The position numbers and the translations under genes were made by a program. Of a stretch of 21,463 nt of DNA, positions 7,334 to 15,293 are shown one piece after another; positions within the stretch are counted from its first letter, which is position 1, and every line of letters begins with the position of its first letter. The stretch covers positions 1 to 21,463 of the forward strand of contig CABSJL010000019.1 in assembly GCA_902478055.1 (NCBI GenBank), written 5' to 3'. Under the pieces are notes generated by a model. That model searched no databases, was not told the DNA's origin, and saw only the letters and a program-made list of their open reading frames with translations. This DNA is from an uncultured Veillonella sp. GTDB taxonomy: Bacteria > Bacillota > Negativicutes > Veillonellales > Veillonellaceae.

Positions 7334-7894
7334 TTATTTTTTAATTAGGTTTGTCATCCGTTTAACAGGATCTTTCGTATCAAAGGAACCTACAGTAGGT
7401 ACCTTTTTACCATTGCTAACGAAGAGAACACCATTAATATTATCAAAGGATGTCAATGTATTTACAATGGCAGCCATTTGTAATCTAACAGTTAAGTCCC
7501 CACCATTACCTTTTACGAAAGCGTCATTCACTTCTACAGATGCAATGCCGTCCTTTACAGTAACGGATGTAATTTTAATATCCTTGGAGAATACTGGATA
7601 TTTTTGTGCTCTATCAGCTTTTAACATCGCTAGAAGAGCAGCTTTAGGCGTTACTTTGTCCGCCTCCATCTCAACGGTTGATTGTTTTACCCCTGAGCCA
7701 TCCTCTGTTGGAACAAAGAAGGCCATCTTAACCATTTCTTGAGATGTTTTTGTTGTTTCTGCATCCTTATTGACTTTCGTCTCTTGCACAGGTTCACTTT
7801 TACCTGTTGTAGGTGCTTGATTAGGTGTACAACCCGCTGCAAATGCAAGCAAACCTACGCAGAGGATCGACAGAACTTGTTTACGTAATTTCAT
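7334..7894 (-). CDS. GerMN-domain lipoprotein
   Basis: Predicted exported lipoprotein of 186 residues. The signal peptide (residues 1-21, KLRKQVLSILCVGLLAFAAG) ends in a lipobox with Cys22. A low-complexity Thr/Lys/Glu linker follows, then a GerMN domain (about 52-165), recognisable by the KAALLAMLKAD, IASVEVNDAFV and QMAAIVNTLTSFDNINGVLF stretches. In Bacillus, GerM is a sporulation lipoprotein linked to peptidoglycan, but this domain also occurs in non-sporulating species. The gene starts three bases after the upstream amidase stop, with GGAGGT placed inside the amidase's last codons, so the two act together at the cell wall by inference. The exact function is unknown. Confidence 0.88.
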   Translation of the reverse strand: MKLRKQVLSILCVGLLAFAAGCTPNQAPTTGKSEPVQETKVNKDAETTKTSQEMVKMAFFVPTEDGSGVKQSTVEMEADKVTPKAALLAMLKADRAQKYPVFSKDIKITSVTVKDGIASVEVNDAFVKGNGGDLTVRLQMAAIVNTLTSFDNINGVLFVSNGKKVPTVGSFDTKDPVKRMTNLIKK

Positions 7895-7897
7895 CGA

Positions 7898-8995
7898 TTA
7901 ACCTCCAAAGTAACTAGCAATACCATTGGCAATGCGATTTGCAAAGTCTTCTTGTGTTTGAGGAGATTGCAATACACGTTCTTCATTAGGGTTGGAAATA
8001 AAACCAAGCTCTACAAGAACTGCAGGCATGTTAGAATGTCTCAACACATATAAGTTACCTTCTTGAATGCCACGGTCACCATTGAAACCTGGAACGCTAG
8101 CAATTTGAGATTGTACCTTTTGTGCTAATCGAGCATCATTGCCTGTTTTACTATAGTAGTATGTTGCAATACCACCAACACTTGGGTTATTGAATGCGTT
8201 AATATGCACGCTGATGAGCGCATCAGAATTGCTACGGTTTGCTACGTTAACACGAGCACCCAATTCATCAACACCACTTGCATTAGGACCGTATACGTCT
8301 ACGTCTGTAGTACGAGTCATAAGTACTTTAGCGCCACGATTTTCTAGAGCTTTTTTCAAGTACATAGAAATCGGTAGTGTAATATTTTTCTCTTGTACAC
8401 CATGCGGCCCAACGGCACCAGAGTCACTACCACCATGACCTGGGTCAATCGTAATTGTTTTACCAGATAGACCACCGCTAATAGAATAATTACCGGATCC
8501 TGTTGGCATATTTTTCGCAGGATGTGCAGAAGGAGATGGACGTTTGCCATAATAAGCAGGTTTAGGTGCCACACCTTTTTTCTGTACATCTACAACGATG
8601 CGATACGGTTTCTGATTAACCGTATCTTTCTTTAGGGAAAATACCTTTACATCACTCGTATCGATAGATGAAGGTGTCTTGATTGTTACCTTCACATCCC
8701 TGCCATCTTCTGTGAGTCTAGCAGAACTAGCTATGCTAGAGTCCATATTGATATTCGCTTTAGCAGTTTTTAGCTTTGTGTTCTTTAAGGTAACAGTCGT
8801 CGTTTTCCCATCTTTGCTAATCGATGCAGACGCTTTTACCGGTGCTGACAAATCCATAACCATACGAACATATGGTACAGGTGCATCAGTTCGTGTCACC
8901 CATCGAGCATCTTCAAGATTAGCTGCCTTTGCTTGAGTCAGGAATAGTGGTATCGCCATCAAGACAGCAAGGCACATAAAAAATAGTTTACGCAA
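7898..8995 (-). CDS. N-acetylmuramoyl-L-alanine amidase with AMIN domain
   Basis: Secreted zinc hydrolase that cuts the amide bond between MurNAc and L-alanine, probably in septal peptidoglycan splitting. Residue numbers use the frame from 9004. Signal peptide 1-27 ends QAKA; AMIN domain about 30-142; Pro/Lys-rich linker 145-178; Amidase_3 catalytic domain 182-366. Zinc ligands are His190 (DPGHGG), Glu205 and His267 (SVHINA); the catalytic Glu332 lies in VELGFISN. The start is uncertain: the TTG at 8993-8995 has GGAGTG at good spacing and gives MRKLFF; the in-frame GTG at 9002-9004 overlaps that site. I prefer the TTG (365 residues). AmiC-like architecture, but the single-letter name is not assigned. 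Confidence 0.94.
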   Translation of the reverse strand: MRKLFFMCLAVLMAIPLFLTQAKAANLEDARWVTRTDAPVPYVRMVMDLSAPVKASASISKDGKTTTVTLKNTKLKTAKANINMDSSIASSARLTEDGRDVKVTIKTPSSIDTSDVKVFSLKKDTVNQKPYRIVVDVQKKGVAPKPAYYGKRPSPSAHPAKNMPTGSGNYSISGGLSGKTITIDPGHGGSDSGAVGPHGVQEKNITLPISMYLKKALENRGAKVLMTRTTDVDVYGPNASGVDELGARVNVANRSNSDALISVHINAFNNPSVGGIATYYYSKTGNDARLAQKVQSQIASVPGFNGDRGIQEGNLYVLRHSNMPAVLVELGFISNPNEERVLQSPQTQEDFANRIANGIASYFGG

Positions 8996-9004
8996 TACAT
9001 TCAC

Positions 9005-9240
9005 TCCAATCTAACTGACATACGTAGTGTCCAAACCATAGAGATGAGTCGATGATATCTTTGTGAATCAAAGTCTCATCGTTCCAATCTATCCATAAAC
9101 TAATGTTAGATTATAGATAGATTATTTCATACAAACATGAAGATTAGTATGCCGATTATACATATTACTATATAAAGTCTTTATACAGTACACACAAAAA
9201 TTAGTTGCTTAAAATTATTTTTTGTGCTATGCAATCGATA
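9005..9240 (-). other. Gene-free leader region upstream of the amidase gene, with hairpin
   Basis: A 236-base AT-rich gap between the metallo-hydrolase gene and the amidase. No open frame of note, no RNA gene recognised. The minus-strand RNA can fold a hairpin at 9050-9081: CGATGA pairs with TCATCG, then a small internal loop and CTTTG/CAAAG around an ATTCA loop. Candidate -10 boxes (TATAAT) occur at about 9110 and 9155, but neither has a convincing -35. No clear terminator for the upstream operon was found. The region presumably carries the amidase promoter and a long 5' leader. Confidence 0.4.
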
Positions 9241-10185
9241 CTAACGTTCAGTTGTAATTTGCCATTCATTCCCATCCGTACTAATGTGAATACGTCCCAT
9301 CGTATCTGTACGGTAAATGGCAATATTGTTTTCCTGCAAACGACGTAATGTTACATCGTGAGGATGACCATAACTATTATACATGCCATTTGAAATTAAT
9401 GCACTTTCTGGTTTAATAGATTTCAAAAAATCTTCAGAGCTACTTGTGCGAGAACCGTGGTGACCTACCTTAAGAACACGGGCAAACAGTCTAGAGTTCT
9501 GCTCTTTTATGAGTTTTTTCTCTTCTTGTAATTCTGCATCACCAGTAAAGAGCATAGAGAATTTACCAAAAATTAATTTACCTACAATAGAGTTATTATT
9601 AAGATCTGGCGCTCCTTTTTTATCTGTTAAAGGTTCAGTCCATGGTGCATAGACAACAAATACCGCTCCATGACCAAAATCTACTACATCACCACTTCGC
9701 AAGGTGGATCGTTGGATTTTATTTTTATCGATCCATTTTTCATAGGTTTTATACATATTATTATCAACAGAAATGCCATCATCATACACATGTTCAATAG
9801 GCATGGCTTTTGCAATAGCATAGAAACCACCCATATGGTCAGCATGAGGATGTGTGATAATTACATTTTTTAGCTTTGTAACACCCATAGATTTTAACTG
9901 TGCCACAATGTTCTCACGATGCTCAATGTCACCTGTATCGATCATACTATATTCATCGCCAACCTTGAGCAATATGGCATCGCCTTGACCAATATCAAGC
10001 ATATATACGTCTAGATGACCTTCAGGATTTGTTTGTTTCGTATCAATGGAATAGCCTTCATTTACACTACTGCTATTCTGAGATGCTGCATTAGCTACAT
10101 CTTTATTCGTGCATCCCGCAATGGCAAAGATAGGAATACATAGCACTAATAAAAAGGCTATAAAACGCTGTATTTTATTTGTCAT
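9241..10185 (-). CDS. Metallo-beta-lactamase-fold lipoprotein (ComEC C-terminal-like)
   Basis: Predicted exported lipoprotein of 314 residues. The signal peptide ends in a lipobox with Cys25 (AIAGC). A Ser/Asn-rich linker leads to a metallo-beta-lactamase domain (about 57-305). The start is LDVYMLDIGQGDAILL, as in the ComEC C-terminal domain. Metal ligands are HPHADH (His112, His114, Asp116, His117), Asp216 in FTGDAE and His242/243 in VGHHGS. The membrane channel part of ComEC is missing, so this is a stand-alone hydrolase. Substrate is unknown; a nuclease or phosphodiesterase is plausible by family. It starts two bases after the nnrE-nnrD stop, with GGGAGAA inside that gene's end, and closes the acpS operon. 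Confidence 0.88.
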   Translation of the reverse strand: MTNKIQRFIAFLLVLCIPIFAIAGCTNKDVANAASQNSSSVNEGYSIDTKQTNPEGHLDVYMLDIGQGDAILLKVGDEYSMIDTGDIEHRENIVAQLKSMGVTKLKNVIITHPHADHMGGFYAIAKAMPIEHVYDDGISVDNNMYKTYEKWIDKNKIQRSTLRSGDVVDFGHGAVFVVYAPWTEPLTDKKGAPDLNNNSIVGKLIFGKFSMLFTGDAELQEEKKLIKEQNSRLFARVLKVGHHGSRTSSSEDFLKSIKPESALISNGMYNSYGHPHDVTLRRLQENNIAIYRTDTMGRIHISTDGNEWQITTER

Positions 10186-10187
10186 TC

Positions 10188-11759
10188 TTATTCTCCCAAT
10201 AATTCACTAATGACACAACCTATCGATATACTTACATCACTAGGTGTATACCCCCAAGTTTTAGTATCACTTAGTATATCTGCACTGCGGCTATGTACAT
10301 AGACGCCTAAAATGGCACCATCTTGTAAGGAATAACCTTGGCTAATAAAACCTGCAATAATACCTGTTAATACATCTCCCATACCACCAGTTCCCATACC
10401 AGCATTTCCGATAGTATTAACATATACCGTACCATCAGGCAGTGCCACAAGAGAAGGAATTCCCTTTAGCACCAATACAACTTGATGCGCTTTGGCAAAT
10501 GCTCGAGCCAGTGTAATATAATGTCGTTCAATCCATTTTATAGGTAAATCTATAAGTCTACTAAATTCACCTAAATGAGGCGTCATTACACAGTATGGCA
10601 GATTTTTTTGCACCTTATATACGGACTCAATATGGCCGTCACGCAACGCATCTTTATCTACAGAACCTACATGCCCCAATGCATATAACGCATCTGCATC
10701 AATGACGAGAGCGCCTTCATAGGAATCAATAGCTTGATTTACTACATCGGGAATATCTGTAGTGCGCCCCAAACCTGGACCAATAGCAACGACTTGACGT
10801 CCATCATAAAGGAATTCATTTTCATCGATAGATGTTACCATTACTTCCGGTATGATACGACCTTGCACAACATGTTTAATTGTATCTGGAACTCCTAATG
10901 TAACCTTACCGGCTCCACTGTGAACAGCAGCTTCTGCGGCCAACATAGGGGCTCCAACCATATCACTAGATCCACCGACTATTAATGTATTCCCATTTAC
11001 ACCTTTGTGTGCCATAGGAACCCGATAATTAATTAGCGTTTCTGCTAAATCCGAATCAATAGTTATAGTACTATCTCGATCAACTAATACGTGTTGCCAA
11101 GGTGCGCCTAACGGTGCAACAATAGCTGTACCTCCTATTGCCTTGCCGGGATATAATAATAAGCCTTGTTTAATAGCTCCAAAGGTAACCGTATAATCAT
11201 AAGTCAATGTTCCTTCTGAAATTTGACCAGAAGAAGCATCTAGCCCTGCCGGTACATCAATAGCCCACAAATCAAAATTATATTGACTACGCATAGTATC
11301 AATATCATGCAAAACATCGATGGTTAAATCTCGCAATCGACCAGTTAAGCCTGTGCCCATAATACCTTCTACAGCAATAGCCACATTGGACCAATCATTG
11401 AATTCGTCATACATATCAATGATACAACCCATGGCTTCACATCTTTCAAGTTGCACTGCAAAGAGGTCACTACACTTGCTCGTATCACCGACAAGTACAA
11501 TTTGTACAGGTACGCCTTGTTCTAATAGATGACGAGCGGCTACAAGTCCATCTGCTCCATTATTTCCTGTACCACATATAAATAGCACAAAACTATTGAT
11601 AGAACGTGCATTATCTAAGGAAAATAAGTCATATTGTCCCCATAAAGCATCTACAATGCCACGTCCTGCATTTTCCATTAGAATTTCTAAAGAAACACCT
11701 AACTGCTTAGGTACCTCTTGATCTATATATCGAGCATCTTCAGTTGTTAATATTTGCAT
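10188..11759 (-). CDS. nnrD: Bifunctional NAD(P)H-hydrate epimerase / ADP-dependent dehydratase
   Basis: Metabolite repair enzyme: the N-terminal YjeF_N half epimerises damaged NAD(P)HX and the C-terminal ribokinase-like half dehydrates it back to NAD(P)H using ADP. In the 523-residue product the epimerase (about 1-220) shows MENAGRGI, GTGNNGADG (63-71) and AIDVPAGLDASSG. The dehydratase (about 240-523) shows LIVGGSSDMVGAP, SGAGKVTLG, AIGPGLGR (326-332), VIDADAL, MTPHLGEF and the nucleotide-binding GTGGMGDVLTG (456-466). I start at the ATG 11757-11759, one base after the acpS stop, because AAGGAG lies six bases before it. The in-frame TTG at 11774 would contain that ribosome binding site. Also called nnrE-nnrD fusion (yjeF). 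Confidence 0.95.
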   Translation of the reverse strand: MQILTTEDARYIDQEVPKQLGVSLEILMENAGRGIVDALWGQYDLFSLDNARSINSFVLFICGTGNNGADGLVAARHLLEQGVPVQIVLVGDTSKCSDLFAVQLERCEAMGCIIDMYDEFNDWSNVAIAVEGIMGTGLTGRLRDLTIDVLHDIDTMRSQYNFDLWAIDVPAGLDASSGQISEGTLTYDYTVTFGAIKQGLLLYPGKAIGGTAIVAPLGAPWQHVLVDRDSTITIDSDLAETLINYRVPMAHKGVNGNTLIVGGSSDMVGAPMLAAEAAVHSGAGKVTLGVPDTIKHVVQGRIIPEVMVTSIDENEFLYDGRQVVAIGPGLGRTTDIPDVVNQAIDSYEGALVIDADALYALGHVGSVDKDALRDGHIESVYKVQKNLPYCVMTPHLGEFSRLIDLPIKWIERHYITLARAFAKAHQVVLVLKGIPSLVALPDGTVYVNTIGNAGMGTGGMGDVLTGIIAGFISQGYSLQDGAILGVYVHSRSADILSDTKTWGYTPSDVSISIGCVISELLGE

Positions 11760-11760
11760 C

Positions 11761-12132
11761 TTATGCTCCTTCAAGTATAACCGTACTCATTGCATATTCT
11801 TTACAATGGCTAATCGACACATGTATATCAGTATAACCTAATGTTTCATAGATTTCTTTGAAAGTATCTTGTAGACGAATTAAGGGCGCCCCCAATTCAT
11901 CATGATAAATTTCTATATCTTGCCATGAACCATGACGCATTCCCGTTCCTAATGCTTTAATGAAAGCCTCTTTAGCAGCATATATGCCAGCATAAGACTC
12001 ATAACGCCCTTTCTTTCGGCTTTCACAGTAATCAATCTCATGAGATGTATACACCCGATCACGAAAAGATTTAGATTTCTCTATAGCTTGACAGATACGG
12101 TCAATTTCAATAATATCATTCCCTAATTTCAT
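11761..12132 (-). CDS. acpS: Holo-[acyl-carrier-protein] synthase AcpS
   Basis: Transfers 4'-phosphopantetheine from CoA to apo-ACP, enabling fatty acid synthesis. The product has 123 residues, normal for AcpS. The magnesium-binding Asp6 in GNDIIEIDRI and Glu55 in YAAKEAFIKALGTG are intact, and the C-terminal VSISHCKEYAMSTVIL strand is typical. TAGGAG precedes the ATG at 12130-12132. It is the first gene of the acpS-nnrE/nnrD-lipoprotein run; pairing of acpS with the NAD(P)HX repair gene is a common arrangement in Firmicutes. Confidence 0.97.
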   Translation of the reverse strand: MKLGNDIIEIDRICQAIEKSKSFRDRVYTSHEIDYCESRKKGRYESYAGIYAAKEAFIKALGTGMRHGSWQDIEIYHDELGAPLIRLQDTFKEIYETLGYTDIHVSISHCKEYAMSTVILEGA

Positions 12133-12161
12133 AATAACTCCTAAATTACCCTAACATTTAT

Positions 12162-12190
12162 ATTATACACTCTTAAAGTGGATAAAAACA
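12162..12190 (-). promoter_or_regulatory. Candidate promoter for the acpS operon
   Basis: A perfect -10 TATAAT (12162-12167 on the minus strand) lies about 30 bases before the acpS start codon. At 17-base spacing the -35 is only a poor TGTTTT-like match. It lies in the 68-base gap after the upstream gene, which has no strong terminator. Confidence 0.5.
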
Positions 12191-12200
12191 TAGATAAAAT

Positions 12201-12992
12201 CTAGGCATTTACTGAAAATGGTAATGTAGGTAAGCTATAAATTTCTACCTTACCCTTGCGATTAACGGCTACATACATTTGACCATTACGATAATCCATA
12301 TCTTCTACTTCCATACCTGACGCATAAGGAGTTATATTCTTAACAACACCTTCATCATCAACAGAAACAAAGGTTGTTAAGGTTGTAAATATAGTATTAC
12401 CATTCGCTGCATAGGCGCCATTATTATTTAAATCAGTATGCTCAGCATCAATGGTAAAGCTACGAATTCGGTTAAAATTAGTATCGTAATAATTAATTGT
12501 ACGATGAGAATTTGTTAAGGGCACAATCGATACATATTCGTTGCGCTCTTTATCAAAGGCAAAATTAAATACCTTTTCTTTCAATTTAATAGGCGCCTCT
12601 ACAATCATGCTATCAGCTTCAATAGGTGTAACGATATATCCATCTACGACAGCGTTGGTTGTATAATAACGATTATTATTCGGATTATAGGTCAACGTAT
12701 TCATATGGCCTAATAAACGTTTTTGACTATATTCATACTTAGCAACAACTTGTAACGTTGTTGGATTTATTTCATAAATAATTTGCTTTGTATTATCTGA
12801 GTTTATACAGGCAAGAACAAATACATCTTTTTTAGAGTTATAACAAAAGCCTTGGCATTGATTAACAGAACTATCTAAGGGTATCTCAGCTAACCGTGTT
12901 AACGGTAAAGGCATTTGAACTGCACTTACAGGTTGTGCTAGCTTTGGTATGTCAAAGACATTAGCAATATATTCAATTACACCTTGATCCAT
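12201..12992 (-). CDS. Hypothetical protein, beta-propeller-like
   Basis: Not recognised as a named family. The 263-residue product has no signal peptide or transmembrane segment, so it is probably cytosolic. It consists of repeating short beta-strand units with aromatic and turn residues (for example CYNSKKDVFVLACINSD, TYNPNNNRYYTTNAV, AFDKERNEYVSIVPL, DYRNGQMYVAVN), spaced about 40-50 residues, which suggests a beta-propeller of about five blades similar in style to YncE or NHL-type proteins. No catalytic motif is visible. GAGGTG precedes the ATG at 12990-12992. It stands alone between the tRNA-Leu terminator and acpS, so it is probably monocistronic or co-transcribed with acpS by read-through. 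Confidence 0.75.
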   Translation of the reverse strand: MDQGVIEYIANVFDIPKLAQPVSAVQMPLPLTRLAEIPLDSSVNQCQGFCYNSKKDVFVLACINSDNTKQIIYEINPTTLQVVAKYEYSQKRLLGHMNTLTYNPNNNRYYTTNAVVDGYIVTPIEADSMIVEAPIKLKEKVFNFAFDKERNEYVSIVPLTNSHRTINYYDTNFNRIRSFTIDAEHTDLNNNGAYAANGNTIFTTLTTFVSVDDEGVVKNITPYASGMEVEDMDYRNGQMYVAVNRKGKVEIYSLPTLPFSVNA

Positions 12993-13012
12993 ACTTTCAC
13001 CTCAAGCAAATA

Positions 13013-13041
13013 AAATGTATATAACTGTATATTAATTCACA
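13013..13041 (-). promoter_or_regulatory. Candidate promoter for the propeller-like gene
   Basis: Just downstream of the tRNA terminator the minus strand reads TTGTGA, 17 bases, TACATT, ending about 20 bases before the start codon. The hexamers are each four-of-six matches. A promoter is needed here because the preceding terminator is strong. Confidence 0.4.
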
Positions 13042-13054
13042 AATATAAATATAT

Positions 13055-13090
13055 AAAAAATAGGCGGTAAGACAAAAGTCTTACCGCCTA
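13055..13090 (-). terminator. Rho-independent terminator after tRNA-Leu
   Basis: A perfect 13-bp GC-containing stem (13061-13073 with 13078-13090, arm TAGGCGGTAAGAC) has a 4-base loop and is followed on the minus strand by six U residues (13055-13060). It lies four bases past the tRNA 3' end, at the end of the guaB-surE-tRNA segment. Confidence 0.95.
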
Positions 13091-13094
13091 AAGT

Positions 13095-13178
13095 TGGTGC
13101 CGGAGGTGGGACTTGAACCCACACGGTGTTACCCGCTTGATTTTGAGTCAAGTGCGTCTGCCATTCCGCCACTCCGGC
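13095..13178 (-). tRNA. tRNA-Leu (anticodon CAA)
   Basis: An 84-base type II tRNA with encoded CCA. The acceptor stem GCCGGAG pairs with CTCCGGC, followed by ACCA. The anticodon arm is CTTGA / CTCAAAA / TCAAG, giving anticodon CAA at 13143-13145, which reads the leucine codon UUG. The extended variable arm (CGG stem) and the T arm GTGGG-TTCAAGT-CCCAC are present. It has its own consensus promoter and terminator, so it is an independent unit even though it follows surE closely. Confidence 0.97.
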
Positions 13179-13195
13179 GTCTCGGAACATTTGTT

Positions 13196-13224
13196 ATTAT
13201 ACAGATATCCCAAAACAATGTCAA
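13196..13224 (-). promoter_or_regulatory. Consensus sigma-A promoter of tRNA-Leu
   Basis: Perfect -35 TTGACA (13219-13224), 17-base spacer, perfect -10 TATAAT (13196-13201) on the minus strand. It is about 18 bases upstream of the mature tRNA 5' end and begins nine bases after the surE stop codon. Confidence 0.93.
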
Positions 13225-13232
13225 CATATTTT

Positions 13233-13994
13233 TTATATTTTATCTAAAATATTTTTAACCGCTTCCATACCGACATCACATTGCTGCTTCCACGTAAGTG
13301 CTACCCCTGTTATAAAGCCCTTCCGCGCATACTCCACATCGGTAGGAACACTTTCAGCACCATAATCAAGCTCGCCTGCTAGCCAATAATAATCTTGCCC
13401 TCTTGAGTTAATACGAGCATCAATAATATTACTATAGGTTTGTAAACCTTGACTAACCATTTTAAAATGATCCCAGTCGCATGCCCCACGCAATGGGAAG
13501 TTTACATTTAATAAGCCATCAAATTGACCTTTAACATAGATCTTTTCAATTAATTCATGTATAAAGGGATGCATTTCATCCCCTCGTTCAGGAGAATACC
13601 GTTCAACAGATAATGCTAAGCCTGGAATGCCGTAAAAACAACTTTCCATGGCAGCAGAAACCGTACCAGAATACAATACATCCGATCCTAAGTTAAAACC
13701 ATGATTAATACCTGAAATCACAAGATCCGGCATATCATCACTTAATAAATAACTAAGTCCAAACTTCATGCAATCAGACGGTGTTCCCGTTAGAGCATAA
13801 AGGCGAGGATTTTCATCCTCGCCATTGTACGCATCTAATTTTAAAGGAATCTCAGTCGTCAATGCATGGGATTTAGCACTTTGCTCATTGGCAGGTGCTA
13901 CAACGGTAATTCGATAATATTGACTTAAGTACGATGCAAGACGGCGTAAACCATCTGCTAAAATACCATCATCATTACACATTAAAATATGCAT
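13233..13994 (-). CDS. surE: 5'-nucleotidase / nucleoside monophosphatase SurE
   Basis: Metal-dependent phosphatase acting on nucleoside 5'- and 3'-monophosphates in the cytosol. The N-terminal MHILMCNDDG carries metal ligands Asp8 and Asp9; NEQSAKSHALT, SGINHGFNLGSDVLYSGTVSAAMES are family signatures with the conserved Ser and Asn ligands. The 253-residue length fits. I use the ATG at 13992-13994, with AGGAG five bases before it; the in-frame GTG at 14000 would touch that site. It is the last gene of the guaB-tagA-psd-pssA-GT2-surE run, 17 bases after the glycosyltransferase gene. The leucine tRNA follows. Confidence 0.96.
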   Translation of the reverse strand: MHILMCNDDGILADGLRRLASYLSQYYRITVVAPANEQSAKSHALTTEIPLKLDAYNGEDENPRLYALTGTPSDCMKFGLSYLLSDDMPDLVISGINHGFNLGSDVLYSGTVSAAMESCFYGIPGLALSVERYSPERGDEMHPFIHELIEKIYVKGQFDGLLNVNFPLRGACDWDHFKMVSQGLQTYSNIIDARINSRGQDYYWLAGELDYGAESVPTDVEYARKGFITGVALTWKQQCDVGMEAVKNILDKI

Positions 13995-14011
13995 AGTCAC
14001 TCCTACAGATT

Positions 14012-15274
14012 CTATTTTTTATTCTTATTCATGTTTCCCATACGGGTCAATTTAACGTCATTTAAGCCAACAGCTCGCGTATGAACTGTATGAGACCACA
14101 CCTTATTATGACGGCGGAACCAACCTAAAATATTTACAGGAATCCAAGAGTATACAAACAATGGATATAGTAAATAGTAGAACCAAATCTTTGGTGGTAC
14201 CTTAATCTTCAATAATACGATAAGTGGGAATAAATATTGACCCACCCCAATGATGGTCCATACAGACATCGGTAAAATTTGATACAAAATGTTTGTATAG
14301 ATTGGTGTGTATGCATTGATATAAGACAATACCAAGTACACAGTAGTCAACAATAGGAAATATGGTTGACTCACTTGGAAAATACCATCCAAAATCATAA
14401 TATTGCCAGTTTTAATACCTGTGGCAAACAACTTTGGAATGTAGCGGCCTGCACAGTCGAATTGACCTTGCGCCCAACGCAAACGCTGTTTACAAGACGC
14501 CATCATGGTTGTAACCTTTTCATCGTATACGATGGCATCATGAGCCCAACATGTGCGAATACCATGAGTTAACAACTTCATGGAGAATTCCATATCCTCA
14601 GTCAAGCTATTACAATCCCAACCATATTCACGGATGATGGATGTACGTATACACATACCAGTACCGCCTAACGCTGTAGATAAACCAACGCGGTATTTTG
14701 CTAAATGCCACATGTGGTTAACCATCCAAAATGCGATAGAGAATGTACCCGCTACCCATGAGTCCGTAGGGTTTTTAGAATTTAAGTAACCTTGAATAAC
14801 AGATTCACCTTTTTCAAGATGATCATTCATTTCTAACATGAATTGTGGATGTACTAAATTATCGGCGTCAAAGATAAGAAATGCATCATATTTCCGATCC
14901 ATTTGTTCCACGCGATCAAACATCCACCCCATTGCATAGCCTTTACCTACTTCTTCTTTATTGAATCGTTCATGCACATTAGCACCAGCAGCTCTTGCTA
15001 CATCAGCAGTCTTATCTGTACAGTTATCGGCTACAACAAAGATATCGTACAGCTCATCCGGATAATCTAGACTTCGTAAATTTTTTACTAATTCACCGAC
15101 TACGGCTTCCTCATTATGAGCACACACAACAATAGCAAAGGAATTTTTTGGGGTATAGTTTTTATGTACTCTAGACCGCCACATACCAATTACGGCGAGT
15201 ACAAAATAATAAACCGTATAAATTACGATTATTACCTGCATAGGGATCAATATCAGATCCAGTAGGTAATTCAT
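14012..15274 (-). CDS. Membrane-bound family 2 glycosyltransferase
   Basis: Inner-membrane processive-type GT2 enzyme that should transfer sugars from nucleotide donors; the polymer or acceptor is unknown. In the 420-residue product, one N-terminal membrane helix (about 5-32) is followed by a cytosolic GT-A domain (about 45-280) with CAHNEE, VVADNCTDKT, the DxD motif DAD (136-138), the catalytic-base region SLTEDMEF (TED, 225-227) and QRLRW (263-267). Three hydrophobic segments follow (about 298-320, 335-357, 363-386). This layout resembles chitin/cellulose/poly-GlcNAc synthases, but it is short. The ATG at 15272-15274 is chosen because GGAGG lies eight bases upstream; the GTG at 15289 overlaps that site. 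It sits between pssA and surE, 19 bases after pssA. Confidence 0.9.
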   Translation of the reverse strand: MNYLLDLILIPMQVIIVIYTVYYFVLAVIGMWRSRVHKNYTPKNSFAIVVCAHNEEAVVGELVKNLRSLDYPDELYDIFVVADNCTDKTADVARAAGANVHERFNKEEVGKGYAMGWMFDRVEQMDRKYDAFLIFDADNLVHPQFMLEMNDHLEKGESVIQGYLNSKNPTDSWVAGTFSIAFWMVNHMWHLAKYRVGLSTALGGTGMCIRTSIIREYGWDCNSLTEDMEFSMKLLTHGIRTCWAHDAIVYDEKVTTMMASCKQRLRWAQGQFDCAGRYIPKLFATGIKTGNIMILDGIFQVSQPYFLLLTTVYLVLSYINAYTPIYTNILYQILPMSVWTIIGVGQYLFPLIVLLKIKVPPKIWFYYLLYPLFVYSWIPVNILGWFRRHNKVWSHTVHTRAVGLNDVKLTRMGNMNKNKK

Positions 15275-15293
15275 ACTATTATCCTCCACACAC

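Noticed and set aside
9180..9240. Terminator after the metallo-hydrolase gene
   Set aside because: Only an A/T stem of CACAAAAA with TTTTTGTG and a large loop can be drawn, without a proper U-tract after it; not strong enough to call.
13055..13178. tRNA-Leu as an integration attachment site with an island next to it
   Set aside because: There is no integrase gene and no duplicated tRNA end. The neighbours are housekeeping genes or a single hypothetical, with no change of composition noticed.
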